64,000 nucleotides of DNA from Furcasterigmium furcatum (Eukaryota; Ascomycota; Sordariomycetes; Glomerellales; Plectosphaerellaceae): assembly GCA_001599815.1 (NCBI GenBank), contig BCIA01000001.1, forward strand, positions 4,468,934 through 4,532,933, given 5' to 3'. Shown here one piece after another: positions 36,201-47,598 of this stretch. The first letter of the stretch is position 1, and every line of letters begins with the position of its first letter. A program made the position numbers and the translations under genes. Below the pieces are notes generated by a model, which worked only from the letters and a program-made list of their open reading frames with translations, was not told the DNA's origin and ran no database searches.

Positions 36201-36568
36201 CTGCCCTGCCTTGGGCCCTCAACCATGCAAGGAGGCCTCGTATGAGATCCGGCCCTAGCCAGAGGCGGAAGACTGGCTGTCTCTGGACGGGAAGCTGGAG
36301 TGGTGTCTCGAAGCGGGTGGCATCCAAGTTGAGGCCTGGACGTAGGCTCTCCGGCTACGGCTTCTCACGATACTTCGAGCACTCACTGGCTAGAGGGCGT
36401 AGTATGAGTAGAGCTCAAGTATAAATATCCGCCGGTCTTCCTCCTCAGATCCATTCTCATCTCCAGAGCAAACAGACATCACTCCAACACTCCAATACTC
36501 TGCACCTCAACAGCCCCAAAGCACCTACACTCGTTCACCAACACCAACAACAAACCAACACCTTCAAG
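33210..36568. other. Gene-poor stretch, 3.4 kb
   Basis: The longest gap in the window. Many short open frames occur on both strands, but none has a signal peptide, a recognisable domain, coding-like codon use or matching splice partners. I found no transposase, reverse transcriptase or terminal repeats. The right end (36420 on) is the promoter and 5' leader of the small secreted protein gene. Confidence 0.5.
36420..36427 (+). promoter_or_regulatory. TATA box of small secreted protein gene
   Basis: TATAAATA lies 142 bases before the ATG at 36569. It is followed by a CA/CT-rich leader, as usual for strongly induced fungal secreted-protein genes. Confidence 0.65.
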
Positions 36569-37327
36569 ATGGTTCTCCTCAAGCACTTCCTGGCCGCTGC
36601 GGCCCTCCTCGCCACGGCCGTCATCGCCGATGAGCCCACCACCGACGCTGAGGCCGCCGACTTCTGGAACCAGCTGTCCACCATCGCCGTCCGCGACGTC
36701 CCCTCCGTCGAGGCCCCCATCGAGGAGCGCGCTCCCGTCGAGGACATCATCGAGGAGCGTGGCGATGACAACCGCCACCGCCCTCACCCCAGGCCTCCTC
36801 CCAGGGCCGACCCCTACAAGGGCCGCTACTGCCCCAGAAAGCTCGATGTTGATCTCCCCAAGAAGGTCTTCTGCAACCGCAACAACTGCTTCCGGTATGA
36901 AGATATCCCCCTTCAAGTCACCAAGACAAACCTCACTAACACCGCACCATAGCTCGTTCCTGAGCACCAACGGCCACGAACGCGTAAGCAGCCCCTGACA
37001 CCCTCTCGCATCCATCCCTTCACTAACACCTCCTCACAGCACTGCCCCTCCGAGGCCTTCGGCTTCTGCTGCCTCTGGCTGTCCGCTGGCAAGCACGGCA
37101 AGCAGTGGGCCCTCAAGAACGACTACATCTTCAAGAAGGCCCCCTACACCAAGGAGTGCCGCGACAGGCGCGACAACACCTGGGACATCATCAAGAAGAT
37201 CGACGACGTCTGCGGCTGCACCGTCGACCACAAGGTCACCGTCGAGGTCAAGTCCGAGTACTTCTCCCTCAGGAACAAGAAGATCGGCGAGCCCATCTGC
37301 CGCAAGAAGCATGGCCGCTGGAACTAG
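36569..37327 (+). CDS. Small secreted cysteine-rich protein, effector candidate
   Basis: Exons 36569-36894, 36953-36983 (31 nt) and 37040-37327 encode 214 residues. The signal peptide is MVLLKHFLAAAALLATAVIA. An acidic pro-like segment with repeated IEER/EERG patterns (residues ~22-65) follows, then an Arg/His/Pro-rich spacer, then a basic domain with ten cysteines: FCNRNNC, CPSEAFGFCC, KECRD, VCGC and PICRK. An even cysteine number suggests five disulphides. No known domain is recognised. Such proteins act in the apoplast or at the wall as effectors or antimicrobials, but that is inference. The gene has a TATA box and sits alone between housekeeping genes. Confidence 0.8.
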
Positions 37328-37674
37328 ACGCCTCGTCACACGCGAGGCCCTGCCGCTGGTGCTGACCGGCGCACGGCGCGGGCCCGAGAAGTCGGGGGCT
37401 CTGCTCCAAAAGCCAGTATGGAAACGACTGATGATGGCGGCTGCTCGGGATACGCTGCGAGAGTGTCTATAAAAAGGGGGTTTCTAACGGGGGAGAAAAA
37501 CTTTTGTTGTACTTCACGTCACTCATTCAGACCACATTTTCTTCTTCTTTCGACAGGGTATATATAATTGGACACGAGGCAAGATTGCCCACGATTGGAA
37601 CACAAATTTCTTACTCCTCGCGGTGAAAAACTGCTGCTGAATTTTATGCTACGCTTTGGGATTCATCTTGCCTG
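37328..37674. other. Convergent 3' intergenic region, 347 bp
   Basis: Between the 3' ends of the secreted-protein gene and the HSM3-like gene. A TATAAAAA string at 37468-37475 has no gene in a sensible position after it. Confidence 0.6.
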
Positions 37675-38881
37675 TTACACCACCACATCCATGACGAAGG
37701 CTCTCAGGCCCTCCGCCTCCTCCGGCACAGTCCTGTCGGGCAAGTTCAGAAGGGCGGCCTTGAGGACATTATCATCGGCGGTCGCCTCGGAGAGGATGCG
37801 CTTCAAGGTCGTGATGATGACAGACTTCTCGCTGCCGCCCTGGTCGACGCGGATCCGCATGACGCTGAGCAGAGCCTCGAAGAAATCGATCAGGGTCAGA
37901 TGCATCAGCATATCCTTCTTGTCCACCATCGTGATCGCGACGAAGTGCAATAATGAGTTGGCGCGTTCGCTCGTTCCGCCCATTGGTACGTCATCTCCCG
38001 CCCCCAGGGGTCGTGCGACGTAGTCGAAGTTCAGGGCAGCCAGCCGAGGTAGCACTCGTAAGAGCCGGCCTTGGGCGAGGGAGGTTTGGTGTTGGGACAG
38101 CTCGGCCCCCGCAGGATCTTGGCCCTTGGGGAGGGAAAGCAGAAGATCGACGAGGACGGGGTCCTGGGTGATCCGTCGCCAGAGCTGGCCGGTGCCAGTC
38201 GGCTGCCGACTACCGTTTACCCCGTTCGTTGAGCCGTTCGTCCACGCAACACCATCGATCGTGATTGCGTAGCGCACTTCTCGAAGAGGCGGAACCTCCG
38301 AGTCCACCTGGAGCAGGTCGCCCAGGACTCTGCCGCCCTTCTCGCCGACTTCTACCTCCGGCGCAGCAAGCCATCTCCTGATGAATTCTTCCAGTATTCT
38401 AGGCATGGTTGCCAGATGCGCGGCGTCGGAGGCACTCGATGCCGCCTTCTCGAGGATCGTCATGGCGAGGAGGTTGGCGGACGGGGCCGGCGAGGAGAGG
38501 GCGTTTATGAGGGATGCTTCATCTGCCAGGGATAGCGTCTGGACGAAGGAGACGGGAGACAGTAGTTTGATTGTGAGTGACACAACGGTCTTAGGGTCCT
38601 GCTGGGTCGTCTTGAGGATGGTCGTCAACTTCGGGAGGAGGGTGGGAAGAAGCGGGGGAATGTTGGCTTCTGTAGACTTGTTAGGCCTTGGGGGGGACGA
38701 AGGAAGCCTTTGCAGAAGAGGGAAGCTGACCGGTAAGCTGAAGCTCGACATCGTCAAAGAGTTTCGGCTCGTGAGGCGTATCCGGTTCCGCGACGAGCTT
38801 GTCGAGATGGTCCTCGAGCTCTGGCAGCCCTGTGATGGGAGCGTTGTCCATGGCGAGGGTGGGCACGACGCTTTGGGGCAT
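37675..38881 (-). CDS. HSM3: HSM3 / PSMD5-like proteasome assembly chaperone
   Basis: Exons 38881-38731 and 38669-37675 join across a 61-nt intron with a CCTAAC branch site, giving about 381 residues. The start could instead be the next ATG at 38851 (10 residues shorter). The protein is almost entirely helical with leucine-rich repeats typical of HEAT/ARM folds: LPTLLPKLTTILKTT, SLTIKLLSPVSFVQTL, LLRVLPRLAALNFDYVARPL. Overall layout resembles the fungal HSM3 family, the counterpart of mammalian PSMD5/S5b, which helps assemble the base of the 26S proteasome and was first named for mismatch repair. No catalytic residues are expected. The family call rests on general pattern and is moderately sure. 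Confidence 0.6.
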
Positions 38882-39341
38882 TGGATCGGAGCTTGCGGGA
38901 CTGGGTCCAGGAGAGAGGAGAGGCTGGAGAGGCGGTATCAATTGCTACCCGGGCAGGGAACGACCCGAAGCTGTCTTGGTCCTGGGTTGTCTGAAGAGTT
39001 GGGCTCCGTTTACCTTGGAGTGGAGGGGTAGAATGGTGGGGTTTTAAGGGTCGCGGGGGTCGGTGCTTGCCTGGAGCTTCCGTGACGTCTCCTGCAGGCA
39101 GGCGGGGCTGGCGTCACTCCACCGTCAATCGCGGCTCGGGTGGCCGTCCGCCCTGAGAGTCGAGGCCGACCCCGCTAAAAATTTGGAGGTGGGCGACAAC
39201 TTCGACAAAACCAATTCGACGCGCATCTCGCCCTCGATGACTCCGACAACGACCCTCTGACAGCTTCGCAACGACCAGACACACCGGCGCATACCACCCG
39301 GTATCTCCTTTGTCTCCAGAATCCCTACCCAGCATTAATTG
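38882..39341. promoter_or_regulatory. Divergent promoter HSM3-like / RPC31
   Basis: About 460 bp between divergent start codons. It must contain both promoters. No TATA box was recognised, as usual for housekeeping genes. Confidence 0.55.
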
Positions 39342-40288
39342 ATGTCGCGCGGCGGAGGCAGAGGCGGCGGCCGTGGTGGCCGGGGTGGACGGCGAGGCGG
39401 TGCGCCTGCGCTTCCCTGGGAAAGCGAAGAGACAGACACCAGACCGTCGGAACTCTTTCCCGTACGATGAGCCCCCCTGCGGCTCTGCCTTTGAGCCGGT
39501 CATGGCGGGTTCCCTGGCTAACATACTACCGCCTCCTGCAGCCCTACAAAGTACCGGTCGCGAAACCGCAGACTGCCAGAGAGCAGCGGATGGTCAATTC
39601 GTTCCTCCTGATCCGACACCAGATCCACGAGTCAACACTACACACCGCGCGAAAACTCGCCCCCATCACCCTCTCCGCGACCTCGTCCCAGAAGCACTAC
39701 GGCCAGGCGCAGCTGAACGCCAAGTACGCCGCCTCCTCGGGAGCTCTGCGCACGCGCGCAAACGTCGACCCTTTCACGGCGGTGCCGACCTACAGCCAGC
39801 GGTTCACGCGGCAAGAAAGGACGCTCCCAGACTTCAGCTCTCGCCCATATTGCCCGGAATTCGTACCAAAGGAGCTCCATTCAACATTTGAGGGCACCGA
39901 TGGCGAACGAGGACTCACCGTCTCAAAGGGCAAGAGGAAGCGTATCACGCTCTCGAAACTCACGGCGATGCCCACGGCAGAAGACGTCTTCGGGATCAAT
40001 CTGAATGGCGAGGCAGAGTTCGACGAGTGGGCTGAAGAGCAGGAGGAGGAACTCGACGGCCAGGCCAACAAGAAGCGGACCCTCGAGGCCCTTGCCAGGA
40101 TCGGAATGGAGGAAGAACCCGGTGAGGCTGTTGAAGACGAGGAGCTTGAGGAGGGCCAGGAGGAGGAACAGGACGAGGAGTACGATGACGAAGACGCCGG
40201 CGACTATAATGCGGAGGAGTACTTCGACAACGGCGACGACGGGGAGGACGACGGGGGCGATGATGACGGCGGACGAGACGAGTACTAG
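39342..40288 (+). CDS. RPC31: RNA polymerase III subunit Rpc31 (RPC7)
   Basis: Exons 39342-39461 and 39542-40288 encode 288 residues. The N-terminus is RGG-rich (MSRGGGRGGGRGG...). Next comes the conserved block ELFPPYKVPVAKP, split by the intron and typical of Rpc31/RPC7. The middle segment includes RYxxR-like features and the KRKRITLSKL stretch. The C-terminal ~85 residues are a highly acidic Glu/Asp tail ending in DDGGRDEY, another hallmark of the family. The protein belongs to the Rpc31-Rpc34-Rpc82 subcomplex needed for Pol III initiation at tRNA and 5S genes in the nucleus. It is divergent from the HSM3-like gene. Confidence 0.88.
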
Positions 40289-40914
40289 TATTGAGGCACG
40301 CCATAAGTCTTACGCGGTGCTGTTACTGGGCCATCGACGAGAAGTTCGACTGGGGTTTGCTTGTACGGAGGAGGTCTGGTCGCGGACCAAGAGCGATTCT
40401 GCATTCGAGGCGTTGGGATATGTACATCACCGCATACATGGGGCGGCAGGGTGGAAAAGGGCGAGCCCGGAGGCTCATAGATACCCGCAGCAAACCATGA
40501 CGTTGCACACGGCCGATGCTAAGTGATCTGAATTGGTGTTTCGTGTGATTCGGGTATCTCGCTGGCTCTTGTCGCCGGGCTTGACCTCCCAGCTCCAGCC
40601 ACCATCAACCGAACCCCTACTCGCTTTTCCGATGCTTTTCTAGTGCCTTGCCACCACACACACGACCTAATGTTCAGACATCTCCTTCGTACACTACACG
40701 CCTCAAGCGTCATGGCTCATTATCCACAAACGCGAGGTTGAACGCCCAACGCCGCCATCCTCCATCCTAAGAAAGATAGCCAACTGCAACCGAATCGATC
40801 CTCGGGCCTGGCCTTGGAGGACAGGCGGACATACCCGACGACACCGATTTCATGCGATAAGACAGAGCGTCACGCCCGACGCCGCACCGGGCGACACGAC
40901 TCCCCAGGCCGCCC
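40289..40914. other. Convergent 3' intergenic region, 626 bp
   Basis: Between the 3' ends of RPC31 and NUP49. No gene is supported. Confidence 0.6.
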
Positions 40915-42405
40915 TCACTTCCGATGCGGGAGGGGCCGCAGCTGGAGCTCGTTGAGCTTCTCGCGGGTGTCGATGATGACGCTCGCCGAGCGCACGATCT
41001 CGTCGCCCAGGGCCTTGGTGACATCCAGCAGCTCGACGGCGTACCCGAAGGCTGGGAACTGCGGCGCGCCGTCCCTCAGCGCGCGCATGCGCTCGTACAG
41101 GCCGTTCTCGACGCCCGGCATGTGCTGCTCCATCTCCCTGATCTTCTGGACCTGGAAGCGGTGCAGCTCGTTCAGGCGCTCGGCCTCCTTGGAGAAGAGG
41201 GTGATGCAGTCCTCCAGGCCGGGGTCGCTCTCTTCCTTCTGAGGTGTCTTCTCGGCAGGCTTACTGGCCGTGAGCCACGTCGTGTGGTAGTGGGCGGGGA
41301 GCTTGAGCTGCTCGGCGCCCTTGAAGGCCGCCTTGGCGATGTCGGCGTCGGACTTGACGAGGTCCTTGAGGTTGGCCACGACCTTGACGTCGTCCTCCAG
41401 CGTGGTCTTGACGCCGTCGAACTTGCGCTGGAGCCAGCTGACGTCGTGCGTCAGGCGCTCGAGGTCGCCCTTGTGGCCGGCCCGGAACTGGGCGATCTGG
41501 TTGGCGTGGCTCTTGAAGGTCTGGATGATGTTATCGCATGCCTCGATCTCCTTCTGAAGCTCGGGCGTGAGGTCGCTGAACTTGGTGGTGCCTCGGACGT
41601 TGGCAAGGTCGATCCGGACGCCGGGGATGGCCTGTTGGTTTGTCGACTGGCCCATCGTCAGGCCTCCAGGCTGTTGGGCGGGGGTTGCCGCAGACTGACC
41701 GCTGGGAAGAGTTAGCACAGCTCAAGCCGCGGGTTCCAAGGTCAGGGCAACGTACAACAGGCTCGGCTTCGCCTGGCTCTGGCCGAACATGCCACCTCCG
41801 GTATTCTGTGCTTGCTGACCGCCTCCAAACATCCCGCCAGATTGTTGCTGCTGGGGCTGGTTCTGTGCTTGCTGGCCGCCTCCAAAGAGACCACCGGTCT
41901 GTTGCTGCTGGGGCTGGTTCTGGGCAGTGGTTGATGCGCCGAAGAGGCCTCCGCCCTGTTGTTGCTGAGGTTGTGTCGTCGTGCTGCCAAACAGACCACC
42001 GGCAGGCTTCTGCTGCTGCTGCTGCTGCGGTTGTGCGCTCCCGAAAAGACCACCCCCACCGCCGCCAAACAGACCGCCGCTCTGCTGCGGCTGTTGTTGG
42101 TTCTGTTGGTTCTGCGCGCTGCCGAAAAGTCCGCCGGTCTGCTGCTGCTGCTGTCCCTGCTGCTGGTTCTGCTGGTTCTGCGCGCTGCCGAAAAGTCCAC
42201 CGCCCGTTTGTTGGCCTGTTGCTTGCGTTGTGCTGGCACCGAAAAGGCCACCGGCCTGAGCAGGTTGTGAAGAGCTGAGGAATGCCCAGAGTTAGAACCC
42301 TTCTTCAAGAATGTCCCAGGGAAAGTAAAACATGCTGGCATACCTAGCATTTGCAGCGGTGGTATTGATGCTGAGGCCGAGGCCACCACCTCCGGTTTTG
42401 AACAT
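40915..42405 (-). CDS. NUP49: GLFG-repeat nucleoporin Nup49 (Nup58 homologue)
   Basis: Exons 42405-42344, 42274-41756 and 41701-40915 encode 455 residues. The first ~200 residues are a disordered Gln/Asn-rich region with eight GLFG, two GMFG and one SLFG motif, spaced by polyglutamine runs; this forms the permeability barrier of the pore. From about residue 215 (IPGVRIDLANVRGTTKFSDL) the protein is helical and coiled-coil to the C-terminus, the part that pairs with Nsp1 and Nup57 in the central channel. Length and order match fungal Nup49. Its start codon is 380 bp from that of FIP1, in divergent orientation. Confidence 0.92.
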
Positions 42406-42785
42406 TGCGTCGAGGTGTCCTTGTGGAGCAGGACTTGTGGTGATATTTCTGCTGTCTTCCGATACTGAGGCGAAATAAGCAGTTCCTCGCCGTCTACAAG
42501 GCAGAGGGCGACGGGTGCGACAGTGGTTGTGTTTGCGCCGGTGAGCTCAGGCTTGCAAGAAGATCTTCAGACGCGTTTGCTGCAAGAACCCGCGAGCTTG
42601 GGCAAAGGGCCGGGCGGCGGCGGTGATTGGCCAAATTTGGCGGGGCGCTTATCGGACCATCTTCGGTTGTTATCGCACGCTGGAGCTTCGACCAACCTCG
42701 AGCTCAAAGGAAACTTGAAGCTTCCACTGAACAACTTCACCTGCAACCAACCCCGTGCAGCCATCAGTTATCACAATCAGCCACC
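42406..42785. promoter_or_regulatory. Divergent promoter NUP49 / FIP1
   Basis: 380 bp separate the two start codons, so both genes share a compact promoter. No TATA box is recognised. Confidence 0.6.
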
Positions 42786-43981
42786 ATGGATATCGACGAC
42801 GAGGAAGATTTCTACGAGCCTGAGCCCAGCTCAACCACGGCGAACAAGCCTGCCAAGACCGATGGCGCAACGACTGGCAGCCCAGCTTCTGCCGCCCCAG
42901 AATCAAAGACCGATTCGAAAGCCGAGCTCGAGGAGGGAGAAGAGGAAGACGAGGGCGGCGCAATGGACGAGGACGATGATTCTGACGACTCTGTAAGGCG
43001 ACGCGGCGCCGCTATTTGTGAATCCAAGCTGACCAGCGCGCTCCCAGGACATCGACATCATCACCGAGCGAAAGGACGGCACAAAGGCAGCCCCTCCAAC
43101 GTACGCGCATTCTTGGCAGGCCCGTGGATCGTACATTGACTAACGCCTATCCAGACAATCACGCTACAGTGACATTCGGAACATCCCCCAGCGATCGACG
43201 TCGAATGAGGTCTCAGTGAAGCCCCCTCCTGCACCCGCGAGCAAGTCTCCGACGACGAAGCCCGAGACACCTTCAATACCCCTCGCTGTCCCCAGCGCAG
43301 ACAAGGCCGCCGCTGCCGCATCAAGCTCCAAGATCGATGTCGAGGGCAACCCAGTCTATGGGCCGGCAGGAAAGCGCATCACGGCGGTCAACATCGACGA
43401 AGGTACGGTCGCAGACGTTCTCCTCCCTGGACCTCCACTGACATGATCCCCCAGATCTCGCCGAGAACGAGAAGCCGTGGCGGAAGCCCGGCACTGATAT
43501 CAGCGACTACTTCAATTACGGTTTCGACGAGTTCACGTGGGCGCTCTATGCTGCCAAGCAGGAATCCATTCGTGGGGAGTTCAACTCGGACTCCATTATG
43601 GGTGGAAACAAGAAGATGATGGAAGACTTTGGAATGATGATGATGAGTGGCAACATGAACATGCCCGGCGGCCCCCAGGGAGGTGCCGGCCAGGGAGCGA
43701 TGCCAGGCATGGACGGCATGCCCCCCGAGATGCAGGCGATGATGCAAGCCATGATGAGCTCCGGTATGGATCCCAGCCAGATGGACCCTTCTGCCATGTC
43801 GGCCATGTTCTCCGGCATGCAGGGCCAGGGCGGCGGTCAGGCAGGCCAGGGGCAGAATTTTGGCGGACAGGGTGGCTTCGGCGGCGGAAACCAAGGCCAA
43901 TTTGGTGGGTATGACCAGCAAGGGATGGGCGGCGGTGGCCGCGGAGGCTTTGGTGGGCGCGGCCGTGGTCGCAGGTGGTGA
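42786..43981 (+). CDS. FIP1: Polyadenylation factor Fip1
   Basis: Exons 42786-42992, 43048-43100, 43155-43402 and 43455-43981 encode 344 residues. The N-terminal ~70 residues are acidic (MDIDDEEDFYEPEPS and a long Glu/Asp run). The diagnostic Fip1 motif follows after the last intron: KPWRKPGTDISDYFNYGFDE then FTWALYAAKQ, which binds cleavage/polyadenylation factors. The C-terminus is methionine-rich, then glycine-rich, ending in an RGG-type tail (GGRGRGRRW) suited to RNA binding. The protein tethers poly(A) polymerase to the 3'-end processing complex in the nucleus. Confidence 0.95.
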
Positions 43982-44573
43982 TCACCGCCCCTTCCACGCC
44001 TTCCCTACTTCCAAGTCTCTCTAGTTTGGTCCAAGGTTCCATGGCGTTCAGGTTTGGGGACAACGGACGTGTTTGACGGAGGCAGCAGAGTTGATGCCCC
44101 GTGTATAGTAGACCTAGGGATACCCAAAACGCTTGCCGCTTTCAGCACATCTCGCCATGCCAACCCAAGTTCATATCAGGCTACCTGTTATGTGTGACCA
44201 GCGGGGAATTCCTTTCTTCTCTGTCTTGGAAGCAGAATCTGATGAGTGGCAAGTGGGAACTCGGAAACCTTCGATGAGGCGAGCAAGAACCATTGTTCTG
44301 AATAATTCCTGTGCAGCCCGGGTGTTTGTAACAGAGACACAATCTCCCAGGCGAACCGCAAAAGCTATGACGTTGAAGCTTTTGCCCGCCTCTTGATTTT
44401 TACCAGTTGTCTGGGCAAACAAGCCCCCTGTATGTTGGCAGGAAATTTATTTTATTCTGGCTTGTGTGTGTACTCGATGAACAGCCAGAAGGCTACCATT
44501 TTCTATCCCCGAACTTCAGACACACCCTCCTCTCCTCCTGTCTCTGTGTCCCAGGCTTCCACTGCTGCTTGGC
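43982..44573. other. Convergent 3' intergenic region, 592 bp
   Basis: Between the 3' ends of FIP1 and the 63-residue secreted-protein gene. No gene is seen. Confidence 0.6.
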
Positions 44574-44765
44574 TTAGCAGCGGCGACGGTTGCAAGCGAT
44601 GTTGGTGCAGCAAGTGTACCATCCATCTATGCACCGGGAGCAGGACGTGTTCTGGCGCTCCTCGACTTCAGCTGCGCGGGCCTGGACGTCCTCAGCGGGG
44701 ACTTCAGCCGGGGCCGCAAGGGCAAGGGCGGCAAATGCGCCGAGAAGGATGGCGGAGAACTTCAT
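44574..44765 (-). CDS. 63-residue secreted protein with six cysteines
   Basis: Single exon from the ATG at 44765. The signal peptide is MKFSAILLGAFAALALAAPA. A short acidic pro-segment ends in VEERQ. The mature part of about 25 residues has six cysteines spaced C-x2-C-x6-CC-x4-C-x4-C and ends in basic NRRRC. The size and cysteine packing suggest a disulphide-knotted peptide, either effector-like or antimicrobial. No family is recognised. An upstream open extension in the same frame is longer but lacks protein-like composition, whereas the ATG at 44765 gives a clean signal peptide. A TATA box lies 205 bases upstream. Confidence 0.75.
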   Translation of the reverse strand: MKFSAILLGAFAALALAAPAEVPAEDVQARAAEVEERQNTSCSRCIDGWYTCCTNIACNRRRC

Positions 44766-44969
44766 GGTGCTTGTTGGGGTGGTTTTCTGCGTCCATGGTA
44801 AGCGATGAATCCTCGGTAGGCTGTCACCAGTGCCGCTGGAGGCTGATCTAGCCGATGACTGAAGGTTCTCAAACTCACGAGGTAGCTGATGGTGTTGTGT
44901 GTTGTTGCTTGCTGCTTGCTGCTTGTTGTTTGGATATCTTAGACTGAAGACCGAGGCATTCGCCTGCCT

Positions 44970-44976
44970 CTTTATA
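44970..44976 (-). promoter_or_regulatory. TATA box of the 63-residue secreted protein gene
   Basis: TATAAAG on the minus strand, 205 bases before the ATG at 44765. Confidence 0.5.
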
Positions 44977-47452
44977 CTTCTTCGTGATTTCGGACTGGTG
45001 ACAGTTTCTTTCCGGAGGAACATCTTCCGCCATCAACACTGCAATTGCACGACTGCCTAGAGCCTTGCCTCTTGTGCCTCTTGATAATTCAAGCCAAATC
45101 ATGCGCCGAGCCCTGCACCATGGCTCATTGAGCTTCCCCAGTCGAGCCCGTACATGAGCGCAACGAGTCTCGGCTTCTCAAATCCATCTCGGCACTCTAT
45201 ATACCCGGTATACTTCGCTAGGGTAAATAGCCAGTTTGGGTATCGATCATAGTCGGATTCTACACAGAGAATGTTGCCGCGTCACTGGGGCTTACATGAG
45301 AAGGGGTCGGCGCTGAAGGAACACTGGTACCACAACGATCTACTCAATTCAATCTCGTAGAAGCTGGGGGTACTTGCGCAATACGCATCCACGTCCTTCT
45401 TGCGAGGAACGACGACGAGTGGCATGACGGCCTTCTTTGACTGCCTTAGGTACTGGTAGGCAATATCACCGTGGGGACATGAAGGCATCAGCCCATCACA
45501 TCAGGGTCCAAGGCATCACAACATACCGGCACTTGGCAAGTCGTTAAGGCAACATCATCGGCCCCACCGATTATATTAACCGCTGGCCGGCTCGAGAACT
45601 CCCCGTGCTTGGCGAGTGGTATCGGGAAGTTAACGACGCGAGTACTCGCTGGCTATTTGCGTCCACGCCGCAACTACGCATCCGCGCCGCAATCAGGGGA
45701 GGGCGGATGGATGAATGGACCTATGGATGAAAGATGGACAATATGGGTGAACAATGGATGGGCGGTACCTGTTGGTGGACGATGGGCAGCGGAGTGGTTG
45801 GGCGGCACAGCATGCAGGTCGCGTAGAATCAGTCACGGGAGGCTTCGTCCTGGGCACACACTTTCGAGGCCAAGAAAGTGCCATGATGGTGAGATGAATG
45901 GGCCAGGAAGACTTTTGGGTAATGCATCCCTGAATCACCGTGCCAAGTTCCTCAACATCGGGAGGTTTGAAGGTCGGCGACCCCTATTGCCGTCCTGCTG
46001 GCCGCGTGAACTGGAGCCTTCAAGCCAGTGGAAATCCGGCTGCGGTTCACGTGTACTCCGCGTTCATATCCAGGGATTCAAGTCGAGATGATGGAGAGAA
46101 GGACTCATGTTCATTGAGGGGGTCTTGGACTCTGCAGCGGAGATCCGGAAGAGAAAGGTCCCCATCTTTGCACAACTTCGTATGAAGGCATTGGAGCCAT
46201 GTCACCAGGGCGCTTCACCCGCTGCCGCTGCCGCTGCCGATGCTAAAGGGGCGTCGGTCGTTGGGCCAACAACATTGGACGGCTGTTCCTGATCTTCCAA
46301 GCGGTTGAGGGATTTGGTGCCACACTCTGCCGAAAGCTGATTCGTTGCGCCTTGACGATTGCTTGAGATCGAAGGCACTGAATTAGTTAGTACTATTGTG
46401 CGAGGGCGAAGAATCGTCGGCGGTGGATTTCCGCGGCGGGATCGGTATGAGTGAGAGCGGCGCAATTGGGGATCGAATGTCTTCTATGCCGCCGCCTGTC
46501 GTGTTAGTCGAGATCGCAGTCCGGTCTATTTACGACATCACCTTGCAGGTCTCTGTGTCAGGTTGCTACCCTTCGATCCCTTCGCTGCGGTCGAATGATC
46601 CTTCTTACCGCATTGATCGTCGTCGTGCGAGGCGGAATTCTGGTACGGGCAGCCTAACTCCCCTGCCCCTAGTCAGGAATGGGCATTCTCCCGATCCTTG
46701 TGTTCCATTGGATGCGGGGGCTTACTGTGGCTGCCGGCCGCCCTTTGGACCCTGCAGCAGCACTACCGGCTGCGGCCACCATCTGTTTAAGGTTCCGTCA
46801 AATCAGCATGAAGCGACTCGAAGCTGGAGCCGTCTGCACTGCCTCAACTGACACTCCAGATTACGTATCTGGAGAATAGGACTCGGAATATCCAGATCAA
46901 AAATACCACCTGCCAAAAAGCCCAGGGGCATCTTCGATTTGTTACTCGATACAACGGTAGACCTCTCCTGCTACTAGATCTACCTACCTCTCTGGTGGAC
47001 TTCTCCTTACACTTGTAGGTATTAGGTACTTCAACCAATACAATAACTTCAAGGGCGCCCATCAGGAGGTCCTGCCAACAGGGCCAAGGCGTACCTCGAA
47101 TCAAGCTATAATTAAGCATCCATGGATGGTTCCCGGCTCCCATTCCCATGATGGTTAGCCCCGCCGGCCATCAATCAAGCCTTTGAAGATCCATCCGTAA
47201 TGCTTATTTTGACTAATACCCACCTTCCGACGTTCTGGTATGCTTTCTCATGGTGATGGCGGGTAGACATGACGTCGTGAGACTACGGCCATGGATGAAC
47301 ACATTCCGAGCTGACCTCGAGTCTGTGGATTCCATTTTGAAAAAGTCTTCAGCTTGACTAACCAAGGCGAACTCCATCAGCCGGCTCGACTTTGAGTGAA
47401 GATCCCTCTCACTCCGCCTCGCTGGCATCAAGTTGTATCCGGAGCCAAAAAC

Positions 47453-47459
47453 TATAAAT
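47453..47459 (+). promoter_or_regulatory. TATA box of the secreted protein gene at 47599
   Basis: TATAAAT lies about 146 bases before the ATG, nearly the same spacing as at the gene starting at 36569. A CA-rich leader follows. Confidence 0.6.
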
Positions 47460-47598
47460 CTCACAGAGTCTCGCCTTGTAAGAGTTCCCATCATCATCCC
47501 AACACACTCATCATCCAAGTCACTCCCCTTCAAACAGTCAGAATCCCAAGACCAACCCACAACTACAAAGCACCAACGAGCCAACATCGACTTTCACC

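Larger units (their letters stand above)
44766..47598. other. Gene-poor stretch between two small secreted protein genes, 2.8 kb
   Basis: Contains both promoters of the flanking divergent genes. No coding gene, RNA gene or transposon is supported. It includes a short trinucleotide run, GCTGCC-type, near 46213-46235, and AT-richer segments near 45150-45250 and 46860-47110. Confidence 0.5.
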
